Source of the DNA: Pyronema omphalodes
Taxonomy: Eukaryota; Ascomycota; Pezizomycetes; Pezizales; Pyronemataceae
Direction of reading: 5' to 3'
Assembly (NCBI GenBank): GCA_024516155.1
Contig: JAJJXM010000078.1
Span: 62,001-126,000 of the forward strand
DNA length: 64,000 nt
Of the stretch, positions 33,268-44,452 are shown piece after piece. Position numbers and translations under genes: made by a program. Below the pieces are notes generated by a model. The model was not told the origin of the DNA and did not search any database. It saw only the letters and a list, made by a program, of their open reading frames with translations. Each line of letters starts with the position of its first letter. Position 1 is the stretch's first letter.

Positions 33268-33840
33268 GTTGAATAGCGATTTTTACACAATTTTCATACA
33301 GGTCTATTTCTCTCGTCCTTATGGATTCTCATGTGTTCCCATTTCTCCACCTCAGCCCCAGACAGCGATACTTACCATCGCTTCCATTCAGTTTGGGAGG
33401 CACTCGTGCCTAAGGATGGTGGCTTTGGGCACGAGTGGGGATTGGAGATGGTACCGGCGACATCACCAACGTAGGCGGGGTGATATTTCAAGATTGAGAT
33501 CTTCAAAATCTTAACCAGGCCGCAGGAAAGACCACCGAATCGTGGAGGGACTGGAGGGCCATGCTGCTTCCCTGATGCCGCTCACCAGGTATCGGAATTT
33601 CCGAAGATGCTATCAGGGTTGAGTGTAATAGGGCGCCATTGGTTCTCATAAGCCACATAAAATGTCCTGTTGCTACTGCAAGCGCTCCTGGCCGACGTCA
33701 TTCCACCGTTGACATGTGCTGGATGAGTGGAGGCTTAGACTCTAGGGTACTTACAGGAAGCGACCTTGAGCCTTCAGGCAGCAATACCATATTCAAATTC
33801 CATCATTCAGCAGCCTCTATGATCCATTCTATAGTTCAAT
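33268..33840. other. Decayed segment with unique patch, unit 3-4 boundary
   Basis: 33268-33480 matches 17915-18125. From about 33481 to 33830 the sequence is unique in the window and replaces the two exon-like frames of unit 2. No gene recognised. Confidence 0.35.
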
Positions 33841-34112
33841 TCAGTGTCACGCAAACAGGTGCGGTTGACAAGTGTTGTGGAGTAGGAACTGTTCTCCTAG
33901 AATCTGCAAGGCCGAATGCAAAACCTCGCTATGTATTACGGCAATGAATTTGTATAAACGAGGGACAGAAAATAATAAATGAACTGTTGCCACAACGACG
34001 CAGCCGCACCGCTGACTAACACGGCGCATGCGCCCCACATCATTGCACGCGCACATCTAAGAGAGTGTTTATGTGCACCGCAAAAATACAGCGGTTATGT
34101 AGTGGTGTGTAC
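33841..34112. repeat. Interspersed block R, unit 4
   Basis: Block R abutting the donor side of the intact HeLo-like exon. No gene. Confidence 0.45.
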
Positions 34113-34390
34113 CTTCTTTCACGATGTCGCTGAAGCTGGTTCTGACAGCCCTTAACTGCTGCAAATAACGCGGATGTACTTTCGAATTTTCTTCCGTCAA
34201 GAGCATCGTTCCGTAGGAACGTCACAAACTCTTCAAGGACATGGTGTAGGGCTGTGACTTCCAGGTGAAGGCTCTGAAAATCCTTCAGGGCTGATAAAAC
34301 ACCATCGACGTAGTCTTTGAGCGTTGCAGCGATCTGGCCGGCAAGACTGAGGAAGCCAGCAACGGCCGCTGCGATGCTCAACGGATCCAT
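34113..34390 (-). pseudogene. HeLo-like/NLR N-terminal exon, intact exon, rest of gene missing
   Basis: Minus-strand exon of 92 codons from MDPLSIAAAVAGFLSLAGQI through YVDGVLSALKDFQSLHLEV to KGCQNQLQ. It stops at a possible donor (AAG then GTACAC). This is the standard first exon of fungal STAND/NLR proteins, a predicted helical death-fold-like domain that in known NLRs acts in signalling or cell death. No NACHT/NB-ARC or repeat domain follows within the window; block R does. It is therefore a gene fragment, though a short truncated product cannot be excluded. Confidence 0.72.
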
Positions 34391-34620
34391 AGCTCGTCGA
34401 TGGTATTTGCGGTGTAGTTGCGATTGATTGAAAGCAGCGTAGATGTTGCTAAGAATATCGATATGGCAGGAGAACACGATGGTTGTTGATGATGAAGATG
34501 GCTGGGACGGTTGACTTGAAGAGACGTGCATTCCTTACCCCATCTTCCCCGCATTTTCAATATCTGCTGACGAGGCTCTGCAATGTATGCACGTCGATCG
34601 ATTGAGAGGCTCTAAATGCA
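34391..34620. other. 5' flank of the HeLo-like exon
   Basis: Conserved with 21381-21610. Probable old promoter/leader; no clear TATA. Confidence 0.4.
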
Positions 34621-35360
34621 TCTCTATATATAAGGGACAGAAAAAGATTTCACTTTCACTTTTAATCTGTTGCAACGCAACAGCGCAACACCCGACCGAA
34701 ACCCACCCACCCGAATGAACTGTTGCCAGAACGACGCAGCTCCACCGCTGACTTACACAGCGCATGCGCTCCACATAATTGCACGCGCACACCGAACAGA
34801 GTGTTTGTGTGCACTGCAAAATACTGCGGTTATGTAGAATAAACACGGAGATGGTAGTATTTATGTATCTGATATATTTAGGTTATTTTTGAGCTTATTG
34901 TGGCATCGTACTTCTGACATTTTGAGGATAATAATTGTATGCGTGCTATCTTTTGGCAAGTTTTGTGGCATAATATCAAGATTTGTCCGGATAATAGTGT
35001 CTCAAGTAGAAAACTGTGGTTGTGTAACAATGAAGAGCTACTCAAGAATGGTAACGCGACTTTGGTAATGAGAATTACTAAAATTGCAAGCAACACTTAC
35101 AAAGGCCCAGTAAAGACTCTATTCTTCATCATGTACGGGAGGCTATAATGGTGTTTGAGCAAGATGCGATTGATGTCTGACTTGCAAAATGCCGGATGCA
35201 GTCGTCAATAGCTAGCAACGAACATCACATTTTATGAGCTACAGACTGCAAGATACGATGAAAACCTCTGGAATCTGGTTTGTTTAAACCATGAAGATAT
35301 GATGTACATCACGAAGAATACTCGTAGTTCTTGATTTCAAGACGTATTATCTAATGTGAA
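34621..35360. repeat. Block R second copy and following spacer, unit 4
   Basis: Block R (GAACTGTTGCCAGAACGACG, AATGAAGAGCTACTCAAGAA) continuing to AAACCATGAAGATATGATGT as in block X's inner end. A short unique patch lies at about 35128-35215. No gene. Confidence 0.45.
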
Positions 35361-35756
35361 ATTGCAACTTCATCCTCTGTCTGTCACCTTATATTCGGCC
35401 AATGATGGCTTGGCGCCTGGGATATTGTAAAGTAACATGACCGTAATGCATCTCGCCAGGCCCTGTACTCGTACTTTCAAATCCAGGATAGCGCATTTGC
35501 TTGATGCAGGCTAAGCCTCCTTCTGCCATGATGTTTTGTAGGAATGCATATCCATTCCGGAAGGTATAGCATAGGCAAGAGAATATCAGACGCTATGATG
35601 CAGGAATGGCCTCGCATGTTGATGCAGGCAGGGTAGGTGTTGTCTGTGCACTCACAGCCTCTGTCTGTCAGCACCCAGCGGGGGTCTGACACGAGTGAGG
35701 GCACGCGACCGCAAGAGATCTTGTACAACGACAATCGCTCCAGCAGTGGACTTCAA
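35361..35756. repeat. Block X fragment, unit 4
   Basis: Outer ~400 bp of block X only (CTTCATCCTCTGTCTGTCAC to CGCTCCAGCAGTGG). Its middle (35580-35640) differs from other X copies. No gene. Confidence 0.5.
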
Positions 35757-35805
35757 GACTGCGGTCACTTGTTTGATTCACGCCCTAGATTTGTTGGACC
35801 CTTAT

Positions 35806-36111
35806 CAGATGAAGCTAATGCACAGGCAAGCTAAGCGAGCTGACCTGCTGTAGTATCGTAACACGCTGGCAGGGATACGCGTCCCGCAGCATCGCGTCGC
35901 GGTGAACACGACAACGTGAGACGTCTATGATGTCACACCATATCACACGAACGGAATTTCGTGATCGCACCAAGATACAACTGCCAAGCACTCGACGTTG
36001 ACACAAATGATAAAGGTGGTGATGAACACATGGATAGATATCAACCGCAGGTTTTTGTTGTGTGTTGTGATATCTTTGTAATTTGCTTCGATTACGCATG
36101 TTCGACAACGG
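35806..36111 (+). repeat. Direct repeat DR-L, unit 4
   Basis: Full-length; GC-rich core identical in type to unit 2 (CGTCCCGCAGCATCGCGTCG). Confidence 0.7.
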
Positions 36112-36799
36112 TACAAGAGACATGGGAACTAGTGACCAGCATGATATCTGAACGCACACCTGACAAGATCACCGGAGCCACAATTATACATCTTTCAGCA
36201 GTCTACAGAATAAAAAATTGTATTCATTGCCCGGGATCAATCACGATACATATTCTATTGTCTTATATTCATAGAAACGGAAGGAAGCGCCGGCTCTTTA
36301 GTCGTACACAGATACTGCGACGCAACGGAGGCTTTTGCTCGATACCAGGATCCTGACTCTGGACAACAAAATGTTCGTATCGCCGCACTTCATCAGTTGG
36401 TGAGGACAAATAAAGAATTGCGACATTAGCGTTCCCGGCCGCCTATTCTCTCCTTCAGTTCCATGGCGCCCGCGAGGACACCGCGAGACTTCATGAAGGT
36501 ATCGAAAAGTGCAGGAATACTGCAGCGTACAATCGCAGAAGAAATCAAACGACGTCAGCGTTACGTTGGGCATGGCAGTTCAGGCGGTGGTGGTTAGAAA
36601 CGAGGATCACGGTAGTTCCCAAAGAAATTGATTGGTGTCATCGCGTGACAAAGAAGCCAGGGGACAATTTTGCTTTGAAACACTGTTTATTCTACAACTA
36701 CCAAAATGAGTCCGTCAAAAAAGGGAGCTTGTTGTCCACCCAAAACACCTAAAGTCCGGCGAAACACAACGACGCCTGCTAATGGAATAAACAACCTCT
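36112..36799. other. 3' flank of gene D
   Basis: Equivalent to 1488-2153. No gene. Confidence 0.45.
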
Positions 36800-39083
36800 T
36801 CATCCACGCAACCTAAGCTGCTCGCTCAGTTCAGCAGATATCCTATAACTGCAATGATCGTATGCAGTCTTCCCGTACTCATCTTTCAACCGAGTATCAA
36901 TGTCATCCCGCGCTAATAGCTTGGCAACGATTGATTCCCTTCCATTCAAGCATGCCAACATCAGCGCCGTCCTTCCGTATTTCTTCTGCAGGTTGACTTG
37001 AAGATCATCCCGCGCTAACAGCTTCGCTACAACTGAATCTAGTCCCTGCGCGCATGCAAGCATCAGTGCCGTATACCCGTCTCTATCCTGCAAGTTGACA
37101 AGGATTTCTTTGTGGTCGAGTAACAAATTGGCAATGTCTTCACGCTTCCTAGCACATGCTTGCATAAGCGCAGTTTGCTTAAACCGTGAGTCATGGTCGA
37201 TAGCATTGACGTCGAAATGTCTTTGCTTCAGTGCCGCTTTGACTTTCTCGGTTTCCCCACGTTTTACAGCTTTGAAAAACTCCTCCTGGCTGACCACTGT
37301 TTCAGATCCAGTTGAATCATCTTTGCTGTCGCTAAGAAGGTCGGGTGATTCTCCACCATCATCTTCCACTTTCGACCCAGACTCTCGGCTACCATAATCG
37401 GACTGTGCAGATCCATTGTCCTCTTCGTCATCAATATCCTCGTCCTTCGTTCCCTGCACGTTATCATCCTGGTCCTCTTCGTCCTCCTGCAACGACCCCG
37501 GTAGGACAAACAATGCGATTTGCTGCATATGTTTTCCCAAATGACGTTGCAGGCGTTTTGGCGTCAGGGTTTCTGGACAAAGTGGGCACGGTTGACTCGA
37601 TTCTACGACTCGTTCGCTGCGGTCTACCAGCACAGCTATTGACTCTATGTCGAGAAGATGCCGATGTCTTTTCGTGATATGGTCCTTGAAGGCTTGACTG
37701 GAAGACGACACCTCATCACAATGATCGCAAGGCCACTCGCGGCGATGAAACTCGCACTCATGATGGAACCATTCGTGGCGACTCGAATAAAGACGCGATG
37801 CCTGGGAACAGTTTCGGAACGTACAAACGTATGGACGAATATCGCGAAAGACATGTTTCCTGATATTCATTCATTAGCACCAACTCCGGTTGTACAGGAA
37901 GGAACGGACGAAATACTCACTGCCAGGACATATAGTTGCTGCCTTGGTTGGTTACAATCTTGAAGCAATACGGACATTGAAATGGCTCATCCGAATACCC
38001 ATTCGGTGGAGCCGGAACACGCAGCTTATCAGAACTGGAGGTGGGGCTGGCGGACGTTGCGTACGATGTCTCAGTGAATCCGGTTTCTGATTGGGCATCG
38101 TCGTCGCGCTCATGGTACTTGAAGCTGCTGGGTACATTGTCCTCATAAACTGTGGACACTGTCGTCTGCATTGTTGTCGAGCCTTCTGCGAAGGAGTAGT
38201 CTTCCTCAGAAAACCCCACCATATCCTGGCGCTCGACACCTTTGCCCTTCTCGTCCTGGCGATCGGGTTCCTCTCCGGCAGTCGAGTCTGTGTCCCCGGG
38301 GATTCCGGCAACATCCCTGCGTCGACCAGCAATTTTGTCGTGGTGCTGTTCATTGTATTTCAGAAGCTGACGCCTTTTAGTATTTGCCTTTCCGAGCCTC
38401 TCGATCAGATACTGCGCGTCGTCCCCGAGTCCGTATTTGTCTCTGACATGGTTGATGTCGTAAGGCCCAAATGCAGACACATCGATTCTCTCAATCCTCT
38501 CCATGCGGTCTCTGGATGCGAGATTCTGAATATTGGCCGTGAGTCGAAAGAGAGAGGATATAGAATGTCCGACCTCGTCTGCCGTTGCCGTAATCACATC
38601 TTCTTCCGGTTCATCATCCGAGGAATCCGGATCATCGTCAGTAGCACCTGGTTCGCTCGATTCGGCACTGTCGTTCTTTTGTGGCGGCTTCAATTCGCCA
38701 GTCAATAGCCCCAGCGCTGGACATTGTTAGTTTGGTTAGTTTACATATGAAACCGAAGACATCATGATAACGGATTACCACAGTTGAGACTCACCCTCGT
38801 CAAGCACAACCTTCAGATCCACCAATAATACCTTCACATGCGCCCTGTATCGTGACGCCTCCCGTAGCTTGTAGTCAAGCGAAAGCTTGCTGTTGCGGCG
38901 GTGTGCTCCGACATTCTCCGCCCACACCTGTAGCTGTCCCGGTGCTCTGGTGAGCTTTCCCGGAATGTCGACCGTTTTGCCGTTTACGCCGTGTTCTTGG
39001 ATATGCTTGAAGAGACGTTTGAACGCCTCGACGCACTCCCAATACAAGGCGGATATTTGTTTGTCTTCGGTCTTGGTGGCCAT
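36800..39083 (-). CDS. Zinc-finger/ankyrin protein, copy D (3 exons)
   Basis: Minus-strand exons are 39083-38795, 38716-37921 and 37859-36800, about 714 codons; introns 78 and 61 bp, in frame. Fingers are complete (the second reads Cys-Asp-His-Cys). The first-repeat helix triplet is Ala-Arg-Lys and the second hairpin Arg-Asp-Gly-Tyr. The C-terminal repeat ends TAYDHCSYRISAELSEQLRL, again unlike the others. Exon 1 is the most diverged of the five (ECVEAFKRLF, GKTVDIPGKLTRAPG). The 5' end of exon 2 groups with A and E (Ser-Glu-Ser-Glu-Pro-type acidic start), the middle with B and C. Confidence 0.86.
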
Positions 39084-39153
39084 GATGATGGTGATGACAA
39101 TGAGTGGTTGTGGGGAAAGTGCGGGGTTTGGGATGTGAATGCTGAAAGCGGGG

Positions 39154-39168
39154 GCATATACAGCATGC
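39154..39168 (-). promoter_or_regulatory. Altered TATA region of gene D
   Basis: Reads CTGTATATG at the TATA position of copy A; weaker match. Confidence 0.3.
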
Positions 39169-39408
39169 GTTGGCGCCTATATGCAGGTCATCAGGAATGA
39201 CTCTATCACGGTGACCTCCGCGGATCACAGGATATCACTTGATCTGAGTGTCCTCGTGGTTGGCGTACGGTAATACATGCATGGCAAAGACTGGAACATA
39301 CCCCACGATCACTGTTGATGTGAGCTATTCATTCATCCGTGGAGGCCATACATTTACTAGGAGTGAAAACGTCAGGGCTCAGTCAGTTACCGAGCTGCTC
39401 GGCTATGC

Positions 39409-39485
39409 GGGGGCGGTCCAAGAACTGTACTGGCATGACTCCCTGCATCTGCGCAAAAGCCAAGGGGTTGGAATACCGTGACGTT
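39409..39485 (+). repeat. tRNA-like segment, unit 4
   Basis: ACTGTACTGGCATGACTCC and GGGGTTGGAATACC at the same spacing; B box has lost the TTCGA core. Confidence 0.35.
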
Positions 39486-40047
39486 CCTACTGGTATATCT
39501 TCATAACCGGGGTTAGGTCTCAAGGGAGGTTTACTGGGCGGCTCAGGTTAAGTAGTCACTCTGTGTAGTGAAAGGGCACTTGACTTGGGTCAAGAGTAGC
39601 CCCGCTTATACTGATCCAGGCCTTCTGAGGTATAGACAATAAGCAAAGAAAGATATTTGAGAGAATTAGAAATGTGACAGTACTGTTATGATTGTCATGA
39701 CCTATCAGTTTGGAATCTAAATGAAAACATTATTATTATTCTTTTTCTGCTCCGCTATGCAACGGATCGAGTGAGATCGAGATGATCCGATAAAATGATA
39801 AACGCGTTACCCCGCTCTTGGCACCAAGTATCTCCTGCGCAACCTTCTCGGTTGTTGTAGCCTTCAAAAAACCCTTCCGGTACAGTCAACTCGGGTTTTA
39901 AGGTTGCGCCGGTACCGAATGGGTGTACCCTTTATGATATTCATGTTAATAATAGAGGAGGCATACACCACCCACCAGCCACAGAAACCGTTGGCCCAAC
40001 CTGCGGTTGCTTTTTTGATTGACACACTTTACCGCCTGGTCACTTAT
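39486..40047. other. Unit spacer, unit 4
   Basis: From about 39730 it is nearly identical to unit 3 (28035 onward), while before that it resembles unit 2 (GACAATAAGCAAAGAAAGAT), a switch of partner inside the spacer. No gene. Confidence 0.5.
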
Positions 40048-40355
40048 GAGATGAAGCTAATGCACAGGTGAGGTAGCGAGCTGGCCGGCTCTGGTGAAAA
40101 ACACGCCGGCAGGGATACGCGTTGCGTCGCAACGCGTCGCGCTGAACAAGACAACGTGAGAAATGTACCTCGCAAGCGCAATTTTGTAACCGCATCAAAA
40201 TACAGTCGAACTGTACATACAGCTGCCAACCACTCAACTTTAACACATATGATAAAGGCGGTAATTAACTCGTGGACAGATATCCACCGCAAGTGTTTGT
40301 TTTATGTCGTGATAGAAGGATTGAATATGGTTTCAATTACGTATGTTCGCTAACG
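40048..40355 (+). repeat. Direct repeat DR-R, unit 4
   Basis: Perfect 9+1+9 palindrome at 40118-40136. Confidence 0.72.
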
Positions 40356-41619
40356 GCGACGGTGCCACGGGCACCAGATATGGTCCCGCTGGCGATAATT
40401 ATTAGCCACTGCCCATCGTTCAACATCCATAATCGCATAGAAACCGAATTCTTTGGTTTCTGTGATGAATGATGTTATCACAAAAAAAAACTCTGACTGA
40501 TTAGGGTTTCTATTTACTTTTATTGCAGCACGTGGAACACACCACTTACGGAACATCATTCTGATACTAGTTCCTAGAATTGTGTGCTACGGAACATATA
40601 CTCCAAGTAGCGTTGGCACATTCTGCGCAAACCAAAGTCGAGAGCATAAATGGCACTGTAGGAGTCGAATGATCTCAAATGCGATGGTTTCTGTCGCGCT
40701 TCGGCCCCACGCTTCACATCAGAATTCCCCGTCGCTAGTGTTCGGTTAAAACGCGGCACTCTTATTTCACTGGTATTTCCATTCCGTAGATGTTAGTTTT
40801 TCTCAAGTAAATTTGCACATGTGATCTTTGGACGCCGAGATGCTGCTCGAAAATGGGTTGCAGAGAGAATACTGCTCAGCATCTTCAGTCTGCATGTGTA
40901 TTATAACATCGTTAAGTCTATGAAAGGCCATTCTTCAAAACTCAAGGCAGTGTACGATTTGAGGCATTCAACGATTGCAAGGCAATATCACGATTTTCAG
41001 GCCATTTCCCATGCTAACGTAATTTTATACTGATATGTCATTTGCAATGGACTTAAGAAACATTTATCACTGTTTCAGTTAGCTGGAACGTCAGTTGAAG
41101 CCATATTCAAACTGCAATCGTGGTCCAGATTTGATGTCGTGCAGCAGAGCCCATTACGTGGAGACTTCAGCGTTCTTGCGCATATATGTGGCACGCCGTG
41201 CCACTATCTAATCGGACCTGCGATTTTGGCAAGCATCGAAATCATGGATAAAATCTGGGAAGTGATACAGTGGTAACAGCTATAAAATGGATATGCTATC
41301 CAAGAAGTACGATCTGATTGCTGCATAGTGGATTACTGTCTTCGATTTCTATTATTGCCATAGGCTATCCAAGAAGTACGATTCAATTGCTTCATAGTGG
41401 ATTACTACCTCAGCTTTGTATTATGGCTGTAAAAAACGAAAATAGTAGGTCCTCTACTCAATCATCGGCCCCTTATCCTTTCGTTATGCATCGCCGCGCC
41501 ACATGACACGGCTAGCCCACTGCAAACCATTCGTTACGCAACAGGAAAATGATTATGTAATCCACGGACAGTTTCACAGGCGGTTATCCTTTATGCAGAA
41601 CAGGGCTATCATATAACCA
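40356..41619. other. AT-rich spacer, unit 4
   Basis: Equivalent to 5736-6863. No gene. Confidence 0.5.
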
Positions 41620-42144
41620 TTGCAAACAACCAGACATAACCGTATATTTCAAGGGCCGAAACCATTCACCTTGCAAAAAAAGTCTCTGTGCTGTTACCCA
41701 ATTCACCTCCCGCCCCTAAACAGTCACCGCTACGGGATGAGGCACCCCTCTGCCCCAACTTGCACTCGGCTCTCCGTCCACCCTCTTTCCTTGCAGCCCT
41801 ACCACGTCTTGCATTGCCACCTGTGCTATCTTCTCCGGAACCAGGGGATGCATTCGAAGCTTCCCCCTGTTTGTCAGCATTACGTTTTTTCCTGCCCCTC
41901 CACGTCCGCGCCCGTGTTCGCGCCCGCATGCACCTCCGCTTCCACTTCCACCTTCCTCTCCTGCTCTCGCTATGCCTCTGCTGCCGCCTCATCCCCTACC
42001 CGTTCTTGTCTTCACTCGACCTCTGTTAAAACCTTTCTGAATTTCCTCTCCAGCCCCGTTCAGCAGCACACCTCAGTAGCTCCATGCTCACCCCTCGATC
42101 TTTTGTGTTTCTCATCTCAGCATCTCAGAAAATCCTTCTCCTAA
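41620..42144 (+). CDS. Ser/Thr/Cys-rich hypothetical frame, unit 4
   Basis: 174 codons in the same frame as 6864-7520 from QTTRHNRIFQ to the end; the first ~40 codons are cut by a stop. Doubtful gene. Confidence 0.22.
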   Translation: MQTTRHNRIFQGPKPFTLQKKSLCCYPIHLPPLNSHRYGMRHPSAPTCTRLSVHPLSLQPYHVLHCHLCYLLRNQGMHSKLPPVCQHYVFSCPSTSAPVFAPACTSASTSTFLSCSRYASAAASSPTRSCLHSTSVKTFLNFLSSPVQQHTSVAPCSPLDLLCFSSQHLRKSFS

Positions 42145-42217
42145 TACATTTCCTGTATTATTCGCTGACTTTTGTCTTCTTTTATCATAGTCTGCTCTGG
42201 TACTGACTGATAGACTT

Positions 42218-42365
42218 ATGGATAGGTATTTCATTGATTTTGTGCAGGTTTTAACGGTGAGGCCCGGTGGGGAATAGGATGAGGAGAGGTTCAGTACCGT
42301 TATTGATGTGTCAGAAACTGGATTTGTTGACGATCAAAATGGGGAGGAGGAAAAAGCATTAGCGG
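42218..42365 (+). pseudogene. Acidic exon remnant, unit 4 (truncated)
   Basis: Frame broken (GGGGAATAGGATG) and homology with other units ends at about 42365, where the unique segment begins. Confidence 0.4.
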
Positions 42366-42856
42366 ATGAGGATCCAAAACATGCAGTGCGAGAAGAACCG
42401 CTTGCTGGTGTGATCAATCAGTTTAACTTTTGAACGCAGTAGATTCGATAACGATCTTGGACGATGAATGGAAGTGAATTGATCATAATGCGGGATATTT
42501 TGTAGCAGTTTCTATTGACAAGCAAAGGGAAAAGACAAGTTTCACGAGGGGGGGTTGTCAATCATATTTCAGGCATGCTTAATGAAAATAAAACCGACAT
42601 GGTAATTAAGACAAAATCTAAATTCAATGGCCTCTAAGAATGATACACCTAGCATTCAGTCTGTAACTAAACGAAAGATCTACGAAGAAGCCTTGCATCC
42701 ATTAGGAGTCCTTCCAATTTCGACCCAATCATAACGATTCGCGGTTAGATTGTACCAGCCTCAATATCCCACGAAATATTCTATAAACTAAGAAATTGTG
42801 TTTTTTTTTTTTTGTTTTTTTTGTTTTTCATAAAATTGATTTATTTATTTATTGAA

Positions 42857-42893
42857 TCATACGCTGACCGAGGCCTCAAAGGCCCATGCAGGA
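42857..42893 (-). repeat. LINE-type 3' tail motif
   Basis: The minus strand reads CCTGCATGGGCCTTTGAGGC, then CTCGGTCAGCGTATGATT, followed by AATAAATAAATAAATC. It matches the LINE ends at 1174-1214 and 50098-50140. Confidence 0.55.
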
Positions 42894-44415
42894 AAAAAAA
42901 ATTATTTTTTCATAACATTCATTGACAAAGCCATACGTGGCATTCAGAGATCTTGTCCGCAGACGTGGTAAGAGAACTTCATGGTTAGGTCGAGCGTTTT
43001 TGGATAGTTTGCCATTCACACAGCCTACAATTCCAGCACAAAATACCCCATTTGAAACCGCGCGCTGGTGCAGCAACGGTTATTCGTAAATTAGTAACTG
43101 TTTATGGCGCTGACGATATGTGGATCTCCACCGGATGTCAGCATACTAGTGCACTATCGGTGGTTGGTCGTGCAGCCAATGGTGATGACAGTCTAGACAA
43201 CAACGAATTCTGCCGCAACGCGTAAGCAAGTTGAGACCCACATGACTGAGCCTGACACGTATGTATAGTTGTATGTAGGTGTCTAATTAACACGCCGGAT
43301 GTTCGCAAAAATATATGCAGTCCGAGTGATTCCACAAGATCTGGTCACAGATTTCCAGTCCGCACGGACAAGACAATAGCACTTGGTGTTGCAACGATCG
43401 GTTGGCAAGAGCCACAGTTCCGGTTGCATCTGTGCTGGATAGAGTTGCTATTACCCGGTCATACAGGCATGGCGTGAACGACGAACGACGTTATCATATA
43501 ATGCCAAGTTCCAACAGGTATTACTTATCTCCTCGTTTTTCCAGATGGAAGGCTGGGATAGCAAAGCTAGAAGTAAGAAAATGGCATTCAAGCGTGAGGC
43601 GCAGATAGGATGGAAGACTGGGAGCGTGTTTCGAGCGCAAAAAAAGAACAAAACTACAGTATCCGGGATTCCCGTCTGGTCACCCACGACAGTACTAGCC
43701 GGACGATATTATGCTTAAATAGCGCAGAGCGGACGGGATGCGTTGTATTCATAATTCTATGACCGTAGCTGACGGACGTTGGTAAAGACTGTCAATGACT
43801 AATATGAAGCAGCGCCTTATATTCATTGGCAGACGCCTACAGCTGCTGTATTGGTGATCATTATTGGTGCAATGTCATGCTATTTTGAGACTCTGAAGCC
43901 GTAGATACTATGCTTACCGACAGAAGTGTTTGGAAATGTCTTACACATCAAAATATCTTGAAGATGGGATAAAATTGTTAATTTACTCCATCCTAAAGGA
44001 GTGTGCCGGGAACATGCGCTCCTCGTCATTGAGGCCATGGCGTGGACGAAAAAAGAGATGTAGCATAAGGCTGCAGTAGGGATACATAAGGCTGTTAGTG
44101 CTGAGCAGGTGGCAACCAGTTACTCAACATGTGGATGTAGTCATTGTCTATCACTGGATTATCGATATCGAGAGAAGTCGTGAGGGCGAGGTGAAGGATG
44201 ATTTGGGCAATCTGCACTTGAAGCCTGAAGCTTAACCCTAACGCGTGTATGTAGTCATCATGTATCACTCGACTCTTTATTATCTGATTGGCCCCAGTTT
44301 CCTCGAATACACGACACAATCAAATGGTAGAGCGGGCTTTTATTAATAACAGTCTTGTCTTGGAGGGAGCGGGCTTTTCTTGCGTTGAGTATTTGATATG
44401 ATATGATTTAATTTT

Positions 44416-44452
44416 GATCATACAGCGATCGAGGCCTCTAAGGTCTTTGCGG
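44416..44452 (-). repeat. LINE-type 3' tail motif
   Basis: The minus strand reads AAAGACCTTAGAGGCCTCG, then ATCGCTGTATGATC and AAAATTAAATC. More diverged relative of the same tail. Confidence 0.5.

Noticed and set aside
42795..42840. Terminator or poly(A) signal of a host gene
   Set aside because: The T-rich tract sits next to a LINE-type 3' tail in minus orientation and is better explained as a retroposon tail.
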